From the NCBI GenBank assembly GCA_013214715.1, contig JABSSB010000135.1, forward strand, positions 1-19,101: a DNA stretch of 19,101 nt, read 5' to 3'. Below the pieces are notes generated by a model. It was not told the origin of the DNA, searched no databases, and saw only the letters and a list, made by a program, of their open reading frames with translations. Source of the stretch: Paracoccaceae bacterium (lineage in GTDB: Bacteria > Pseudomonadota > Alphaproteobacteria > Rhodobacterales > Rhodobacteraceae). Positions 14,995-19,101 of this stretch are shown piece by piece; positions within the stretch are counted from its first letter, which is position 1, and each line of letters begins with the position of its first letter. Both the position numbers and the translations under genes were made by a program.

Positions 14995-15177
14995 ATGAAA
15001 AAGCTCGTGATCGCCGCAGCTCTGGCTGGCTTCGCTTCGACCGCATCGGCAGGAAACCTGGCCGAGCCGGTTGTGGAGCCTGTGATCATCGAAGAAACCG
15101 AAACCGGTTCTTCGGGTGGCATCCTGCTCCCCGCTCTGTTGCTGGTTCTGGTTGCTGCCACTTTGGCCGCAAGCTAA
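14995..15177 (+). CDS. Small exported protein with C-terminal hydrophobic tail (60 aa)
   Basis: The function of this protein is unknown. An upstream in-frame start at 14899 was rejected because the ATG at 14995 has a near-perfect site, GGAGGTAAC, and gives a classic signal peptide: MKKLV, then hydrophobic residues, then ASTASA with cleavage before Gly-Asn. The mature part is only about 40 residues: a short acidic, proline- and valine-rich segment (EPVVEPVIIEETE), a Ser-Gly stretch, and a C-terminal hydrophobic helix, GGILLPALLLVLVAATLAA. It would be a tiny membrane-anchored periplasmic protein. I recognise the pattern from Rhodobacteraceae genomes but know no function for it. It is monocistronic: a 138-bp leader region lies before it and a strong terminator follows 24 bp after its stop. 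Confidence 0.8.
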   Translation: MKKLVIAAALAGFASTASAGNLAEPVVEPVIIEETETGSSGGILLPALLLVLVAATLAAS

Positions 15178-15201
15178 TCCGCACCGGATTCAGATTTCGA
15201 G

Positions 15202-15230
15202 AAAGGCGGTGGGTTTCCACCGCCTTTTTT
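15202..15230 (+). terminator. Rho-independent terminator of small exported protein gene
   Basis: An 11-bp perfect stem, AAAGGCGGTGG (15202-15212) with CCACCGCCTTT (15217-15227), a 4-base loop, and a T-run that begins in the stem and extends to 15230. It is the clearest terminator in the window. It lies between the small gene and the convergent hemH stop at 15244; on the minus strand the tail is less T-rich, so it serves mainly the plus strand. Confidence 0.9.
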
Positions 15231-15243
15231 GTTTGTATGGGCT

Positions 15244-16308
15244 TCAGTCGATCCAGCCTTTGAGATTCGCCTCAACAATGGCTGCCAAGGCTTTGATATG
15301 CGCGTCATCATCGTTGAGGCACGGAATATAGGTAAAGGTTTCGCCGCCAGCCTCTTCAAAGCTTTCCTTGATCTCTTCGTTGATCTCTTCCAGCGTTTCG
15401 ATGCAATCAGCCGAAAAGGCCGGCGCACAGACAGCAATGTTTTTCTTGCCATCTTCTTCAGCCAGACGCGCAACTTCGTCGACAGTGTAGGGCTTTAGCC
15501 ACACTTCCGAGCCGAAGACAGACTGGAACGTGGTGGTGATTTCCGTGTCGTCCCAGCCCAGACGCTCTTTGAGCAAGCGCGTCGTTTTCTGGCATTGGCA
15601 GTGGTAGGGATCGCCCTCCATCAGATAGCGTTGTGGCATCCCGTGATAGGAACACACCAGAATATCCGGGCGGTTTTCCAATTCGGCATAGGCGGTCTCG
15701 ATCGACTGGGCGAGAGCTTCGATGTAGAGCGGGTGGTCAAAATAAGCCTCGACCGTGCGGGCGCTTGGTTGCCACTTCTCTTGCATCAGGGCGCGGAAGA
15801 ACTGGTCATTGGCGGTGGCCGAGGTTGCACCGGCATAATGTGGATATAGCGGGAAGAACAGGATCTTGGTGCAGCCCGCAGCCACCATCGCCGCGACTTT
15901 GGACTTGGTCGATGGGTTGCCATAGCGCATGCAGAAATCGACCATGACCTGATCGCCATAACGAACAGCCATCTCGGCCGTCAGTTTTTCGACCTGCTGT
16001 TTGGTTATGGTCATCAATGGTGATTCGTTTGCGTCTTCATTCCAGATCGACTTGTAAGCTGCGCCCGAAGTGAATGGGCGTTTCGTCAGAATGATTAGCT
16101 GTAACAGAGGTTGCCACAGCCAGTCTGAATAGTCGATGACCCGCTTGTCCGACAGGAATTCGTTCAGATAGCGTCGCATAGACCAATAGTCATACCCGTC
16201 CGGCGTACCCAGATTCGCGACTAGAACGCCTACACGTTCAGCCGGTATCTTTGGGTGGTCCGTCGGCGCGTGGACCGGGCAGGTGGCAGATTTTGTAGTA
16301 TCGAGCAT
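15244..16308 (-). CDS. hemH: Ferrochelatase
   Basis: Ferrochelatase inserts Fe2+ into protoporphyrin IX, the last step of protoheme synthesis, at the inner membrane. This protein has 354 residues. It begins the catalytic fold at VGVLVANLGTPDG, and has the metal-site histidine in CSYHGMPQRYL (H222), the TTFQSVFGSEVWLKPYT segment and the catalytic glutamate in FSADCIETLEEI (E304). The open frame extends to 16452, but that part has no family similarity. Of two nearby ATGs (16314 and 16308) I chose 16308, which has AGGA seven bases upstream. It lies 52 bp after the methyltransferase-fold gene on the same strand, probably one operon. Its 3' end faces the terminator of the small exported protein gene. 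Confidence 0.94.
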   Translation of the reverse strand: MLDTTKSATCPVHAPTDHPKIPAERVGVLVANLGTPDGYDYWSMRRYLNEFLSDKRVIDYSDWLWQPLLQLIILTKRPFTSGAAYKSIWNEDANESPLMTITKQQVEKLTAEMAVRYGDQVMVDFCMRYGNPSTKSKVAAMVAAGCTKILFFPLYPHYAGATSATANDQFFRALMQEKWQPSARTVEAYFDHPLYIEALAQSIETAYAELENRPDILVCSYHGMPQRYLMEGDPYHCQCQKTTRLLKERLGWDDTEITTTFQSVFGSEVWLKPYTVDEVARLAEEDGKKNIAVCAPAFSADCIETLEEINEEIKESFEEAGGETFTYIPCLNDDDAHIKALAAIVEANLKGWID

Positions 16309-16360
16309 GGTCATGTCCTGCGTAACGATAGCCCACCAGATAGAGAGCGCAGCCGCTCCG

Positions 16361-17179
16361 TCAATCCGGCAGTTTTGTCTCGGTTGTTTTGAGCGCATCC
16401 GCCAGCCGCGTCTGGGCCGAGCCAGGGCGAAGGGGTTGGGGCTGGCTGTCATCCGGCGCCCAGCCAGTCAGGCAGATTAAGTCAAATGTTGCACGAATGC
16501 GCCCGTCCTGACCGGGGAAATGTGTTTGATAAATTTCATTCGCGCGCTGCATCACTGCGCGGCGGCTTGGGTGCCGCAGTCGCCCGGACAGCGCGTTGCC
16601 CTCTCCCATTGCGCGCAGGTCGTGCATCAGCGCAAAGCTATCGGTGTATTCGACGTTTAGCGGAACGGAATCTGCAACCGGCAAGGCAAAGCCACCGCGT
16701 TGCAAAAGTCCACCCAAATCACGAAGTTCGGCCATCGGGGCGATACGTGGGGACAGCCCACCAGTGATTTCGGCTTCGGCCTGCGCCAGCACTGCGCGGA
16801 GTTCGTACAGGGTCTGCCCGCCCAGAGAGACGCATAGGAACAGACCATCGGCACGCAAAGCGCGTCGGCACTGAATGATCTGGCCCACCGGGTCTTCGGC
16901 CCAATGCAAAGCCATTGCATGGATCACAAGATCAAAGCTGTCCGGTCCGAGATCCAGAGTGTCCTGATCTGGAATGCAGATCGCATCTGGAAAAACCTCG
17001 CGCCAGATATCTGCAAAAGGCGTCACAATCACCGCATCCGTAAACGATCTGTTAACCATGCTTAGGCGATCTTGTATTTCATCACGGGCGGCATGATGCA
17101 GGAACAGGGCATCCGGCTGAGCCCGCGATCGGTTGCGGGACAGAGCGTGTGGATCAAAGACTGGGCCAGAACGGGACAT
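16361..17179 (-). CDS. NDUFAF5/BioC-like methyltransferase-fold protein
   Basis: This 272-residue protein (from 17179, MSRSGPVFDPHAL) is related to NDUFAF5, the mitochondrial complex I assembly factor. Matching stretches include FDLVIHAMALHWAEDP, LGGQTLYELRAVLAQAE, GGLSPRIAPMAELRDLG, ALMHDLRAMGE and the C-terminal GWAPDDSQPQPLRPGSA. The SAM-binding motif I, which should read like a DLGCGxG loop, is missing; in its place is VIVTPFADIWREVFPDA. Activity as a normal methyltransferase is therefore doubtful. Human NDUFAF5 is reported as an arginine hydroxylase on NDUFS7. The longer open frame to 17254 lies in the comF side and its first 25 residues look unrelated. It is divergent from comF with 35 bp between starts, and upstream of hemH. 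Confidence 0.85.
   Translation of the reverse strand: MSRSGPVFDPHALSRNRSRAQPDALFLHHAARDEIQDRLSMVNRSFTDAVIVTPFADIWREVFPDAICIPDQDTLDLGPDSFDLVIHAMALHWAEDPVGQIIQCRRALRADGLFLCVSLGGQTLYELRAVLAQAEAEITGGLSPRIAPMAELRDLGGLLQRGGFALPVADSVPLNVEYTDSFALMHDLRAMGEGNALSGRLRHPSRRAVMQRANEIYQTHFPGQDGRIRATFDLICLTGWAPDDSQPQPLRPGSAQTRLADALKTTETKLPD
17041..17055. promoter_or_regulatory. CtrA-type box with one mismatch upstream of comF
   Basis: TAAA at 17041-17044 and TTAA at 17052-17055 are separated by 7 bp; the right half continues as TTAACCAT, the extended half-site. One base differs from TTAA-N7-TTAA. It lies inside the 5' coding part of the divergent NDUFAF5-like gene, 159 bp from the comF ATG and 93 bp from the alternative GTG. 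The codons involved encode Met-Val-Asn and neighbours, so coding constraint could explain it. Confidence 0.3.
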
Positions 17180-17214
17180 ATGCGGCTGATACCGGGTTGC
17201 GCGCCCGGGTTCAA

Positions 17215-17937
17215 ATGCTGCTGCGATCGGTCTTGCAGGTGGTCTATCCGCCACGCTGCATCGGGTGTGGCGCTCAGGTCGAAAGCGACTTTGGCCTGTG
17301 TTCGGCCTGCTGGCGCGACACGCCCTTTATTGCCGGGACGGTGTGTGAATGCTGCGGCGTACCTTTGCCGGGGGACGCCGATGGATACCGGATTGAATGT
17401 GATGATTGCATGGCCACTCCGCGTCCTTGGGTCGATGGGCGGTCTGTGATGCTTTATGCCGGTCAGGCGCGCAGTCTGGTGCTCGCCCTAAAGCATGGCG
17501 ACCGGCCCGAAATTGCCCACGCCGTGGCCCCGTGGATGGCGCGGGTGGCAGCACCGTTGCTTCGGGAAGACATGGTGGTCATTCCTGTGCCGCTGCATTG
17601 GTCACGCCTATGGCAACGTCGTTACAATCAGGCGGCCCTTCTGGGTCAGGCATTGGCAAATCAGGCGGGATTACAGCATTGCCCCGATGCATTGATACGC
17701 CCGCGACGCACGACACCACAGGATGGCAAAAGCCCGCAGGCCCGCTTTGAAAGCATTTCCGGGGCGATTCGGTTTAACCCAAAACAGACCGGCACGTTTA
17801 AAGATCGGCCAGTTCTTTTGGTGGATGATGTGATGACATCTGGGGCAACCTTCGCCGAATGTGCGCAGGTCTGTCGTGACGGCGGGTCGGGTGACGTTTT
17901 TGTGCTCGCACTGGCGCGCGCGGTGCGAGAAGATTAA
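17215..17937 (+). CDS. comF: ComF family protein (competence/DNA uptake)
   Basis: ComF is a cytoplasmic DNA-uptake accessory protein with a phosphoribosyltransferase-like domain. From the ATG at 17215 it has 240 residues. The N-terminal zinc region has four cysteine pairs: CIGC just after YPPR, CSAC, CECC and CDDC. The PRPP-binding-like loop VLLVDDVMTSGAT is near residue 203, and PVPLHWSRLWQRRYNQA is the typical ComF middle motif. The start is uncertain: GTG at 17149 and TTG at 17197 are in frame, but none has a good ribosome site, and the ATG leaves 11 residues before YPPR, a usual spacing. grxC follows 31 bp later. In Rhodobacter capsulatus comF is needed to receive gene-transfer-agent DNA and is CtrA-dependent; a CtrA-like box lies upstream here. 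Confidence 0.9.
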   Translation: MLLRSVLQVVYPPRCIGCGAQVESDFGLCSACWRDTPFIAGTVCECCGVPLPGDADGYRIECDDCMATPRPWVDGRSVMLYAGQARSLVLALKHGDRPEIAHAVAPWMARVAAPLLREDMVVIPVPLHWSRLWQRRYNQAALLGQALANQAGLQHCPDALIRPRRTTPQDGKSPQARFESISGAIRFNPKQTGTFKDRPVLLVDDVMTSGATFAECAQVCRDGGSGDVFVLALARAVRED

Positions 17938-17968
17938 ATCCGCTGAAAGCCAAGCGGAAGCAGAGAGA

Positions 17969-18226
17969 ATGAAACCTGTAGAAATATATACCTCGCCCCT
18001 TTGCGGTTTTTGCCATGCAGCGAAGCGTTTGCTGTCCCAAAAGGGCGTTGAGTTTACCGAGATTGACATCTGGGCCGCGCCTGATCGCAAACCGGAAATG
18101 ATCCAGCGCGCCGAAGGCGGTCGCACCGTACCGCAGATTTTTGTGGGCGACGTCCATGTTGGCGGTTGTGATGATCTGTATGCGTTGGAGCGTGCAGGCA
18201 AACTGGATCCGCTTCTCGCGGAATGA
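17969..18226 (+). CDS. grxC: Glutaredoxin 3 (GrxC type)
   Basis: This cytoplasmic dithiol glutaredoxin of 85 residues reduces disulfides and glutathionylated proteins with glutathione. The active site is CGFC (C12, C15) in place of the usual CPYC; the cis-proline motif TVPQIF and the glutathione-binding GGCDDL follow in normal positions. The first ATG that gives a family-like N-terminus (MKPVEIYTSPLCGFC) is at 17969, preceded by a purine-rich stretch; the frame open from 17861 lies inside comF. The stop overlaps the start of the nitrilase-family amidase by four bases (ATGA), so the two are translationally coupled. Confidence 0.93.
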   Translation: MKPVEIYTSPLCGFCHAAKRLLSQKGVEFTEIDIWAAPDRKPEMIQRAEGGRTVPQIFVGDVHVGGCDDLYALERAGKLDPLLAE

Positions 18227-19053
18227 AAACTGCTCTGCTGCAAATCTGTTCTGGGGATGACCCGGCGACAAATCTGACAGAAACGCAAAATCGCGTGGCT
18301 GAGGCTGCCGCCGGAGGTGCAAGGTTTGTGCTGACGCCTGAAGTGACAAATTGTGTCTCCAGTTCACGTACGCATCAGCGCTCTGTTTTGCAGCATGAGG
18401 ATGAAGATCAGACCCTTGCCGCCTTGCGGGCACAGGCGTCCGAGTTGGACATATGGCTTTTGATTGGGTCGCTCGCGCTCAAGACTCATGACGATGATGG
18501 ACGATTTGCCAACAGGTCTTTCCTGATCGATCCAAGCGGTGGCATTGTGGCTCGCTATGACAAGATCCACATGTTCGACGTCGCGGTAACCGAGGCGGAA
18601 ACCTACAAGGAATCAGATGGCTACCGACCTGGCTCCCGTGCTGTTGTCGCGTCCACGCCCTTTGGTCCGGTTGGGATGACGATCTGTTATGACCTGCGCT
18701 TTCCCAAGCTGTTCAACGCTTTGGCCGACGCAGGCGCACGTATTCTGACCGTTCCCGCCGCGTTTTCGACTGTGACAGGCAAAGCGCATTGGACACCACT
18801 TTTGCGGGCCCGTGCGATCGAAACCGGCTGCTGGGTCCTCGCGCCGGCGCAATGCGGCACTCATGCCATAACTCGCGGCCGCCAGCGCCGCACATATGGC
18901 CATTCCCTCGTAGTTTCGCCATGGGGCGAGCTGGTTGTGGATGGCGGGGAGGCGCCTGGCATTCACTTTTTCGATCTGGATGATACACAGGTAGACGCCG
19001 CGCGGCAGAGGGTGCCGTCATTGGCCAATGCCCGCCGGTTTGACGGCCCCTGA
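18223..19053 (+). CDS. Carbon-nitrogen hydrolase, Nit1-like amidase
   Basis: This nitrilase-superfamily amidase of 276 residues has the full catalytic set: E40 (LTPEVTN), K114 (YDKIHMFD) and nucleophile C155 (MTICYDLRFPKLF). YDKIHMFD and CYDLRFP are typical of the Nit1/Nit2 branch. Nit1 and its bacterial counterpart hydrolyse deaminated glutathione, a side product of transaminases, which suits its overlap with grxC. The ATG at 18223 overlaps the grxC stop. An omega-amidase role is an alternative. A 15-bp gap separates it from the next gene on the same strand. Confidence 0.9.
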   Translation: MKTALLQICSGDDPATNLTETQNRVAEAAAGGARFVLTPEVTNCVSSSRTHQRSVLQHEDEDQTLAALRAQASELDIWLLIGSLALKTHDDDGRFANRSFLIDPSGGIVARYDKIHMFDVAVTEAETYKESDGYRPGSRAVVASTPFGPVGMTICYDLRFPKLFNALADAGARILTVPAAFSTVTGKAHWTPLLRARAIETGCWVLAPAQCGTHAITRGRQRRTYGHSLVVSPWGELVVDGGEAPGIHFFDLDDTQVDAARQRVPSLANARRFDGP

Positions 19054-19068
19054 CTCCGGATCAAAGAG

Positions 19069-19101
19069 ATGACTGACGACACAAGCGTCCTCGCGGCCAC
19101 C
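19069..19101 (+). CDS. Start of a further gene, cut by window end
   Basis: An ATG at 19069, preceded by AAAGAG and 15 bp after the amidase stop, opens 11 codons (MTDDTSVLAAT) that reach the window end without a stop. Spacing and strand suggest the fourth gene of the comF operon. Too little is visible to name a family. Confidence 0.5.
   Translation, partial: MTDDTSVLAAT

Noticed and set aside
16309..16452. Longer N-terminus for ferrochelatase
   Set aside because: The extra residues are basic and unlike the family, and would overlap the end of the methyltransferase-fold gene. The ATG at 16308 has a ribosome site.
17149..17214. GTG start for ComF giving 22 extra residues
   Set aside because: It would overlap the divergent gene's start by 31 bases, and the ATG gives the usual distance to YPPRC. 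It is not excluded.
1..19101. Mobile elements, CRISPR, prophage, tRNA or rRNA genes
   Set aside because: I saw no transposase, integrase, repeat array or cloverleaf. Genes are tightly packed with uniform composition, so there is no sign of an accessory island.

Overview
The window looks like an ordinary chromosomal segment of a marine alphaproteobacterium of the Rhodobacterales (Roseobacter group). The evidence is the GC-rich coding style, a bacterial voltage-gated sodium channel of the kind known from roseobacters, an Hpt protein and receiver-PP2C phosphatase sharing an upstream region that carries a CtrA-type box, and a small exported protein of a type I associate with Rhodobacteraceae. Gene density is very high. 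The largest gap between accepted genes is 180 bp, and I see no tRNA, rRNA, CRISPR, insertion sequence or prophage.

Layout. (1) 1-1914: the 3' part of a multi-pass membrane protein, then threonine ammonia-lyase (ilvA). (2) 1911-3740: a signalling pair, an Hpt phosphotransfer protein (-) divergent from a receiver-PP2C/SpoIIE phosphatase (+). The 144 bp between them hold a perfect TTAA-N7-TTAA box, a one-mismatch copy and a separate 6-bp dyad. (3) 3741-7086: a Nudix hydrolase (-), then hslO (Hsp33), a CoA-pyrophosphatase-type Nudix protein and cca in an overlapping operon (+). (4) 7087-13002: a leader region with a possible 10-codon peptide, two overlapping half-transporter ABC exporter genes, a TrmA/RumA-type rRNA uracil methyltransferase with an Fe-S motif, and a NavBac sodium channel. 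(5) 13003-15230: an envelope cluster with two YkuD L,D-transpeptidases either side of a CAP/SCP lipoprotein, then a 60-residue exported small protein and a strong terminator. (6) 15244-17179 (-): an NDUFAF5-like methyltransferase-fold protein followed by ferrochelatase (hemH). (7) 17215-19101 (+): comF, grxC and a nitrilase-family amidase, then the first 11 codons of another gene.

How the genes may work together. The Hpt and PP2C phosphatase can form a phosphorelay input to an anti-sigma/anti-anti-sigma switch, and the CtrA-type box would place it in the CtrA regulon. ComF, a DNA-uptake protein, lies divergent from the hemH operon, and a one-mismatch CtrA-type box lies upstream of it. In Rhodobacter capsulatus CtrA controls gene-transfer-agent release through a partner switch, and also recipient competence through com genes, so the two loci may belong to one regulon. 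GrxC and the amidase overlap and fit glutathione maintenance. The two L,D-transpeptidases and the CAP lipoprotein suggest a local cell-wall remodelling set. No mobile or defence system was found. The most notable signals are regulatory (the 2271-2414 region) and the small or degenerate proteins.
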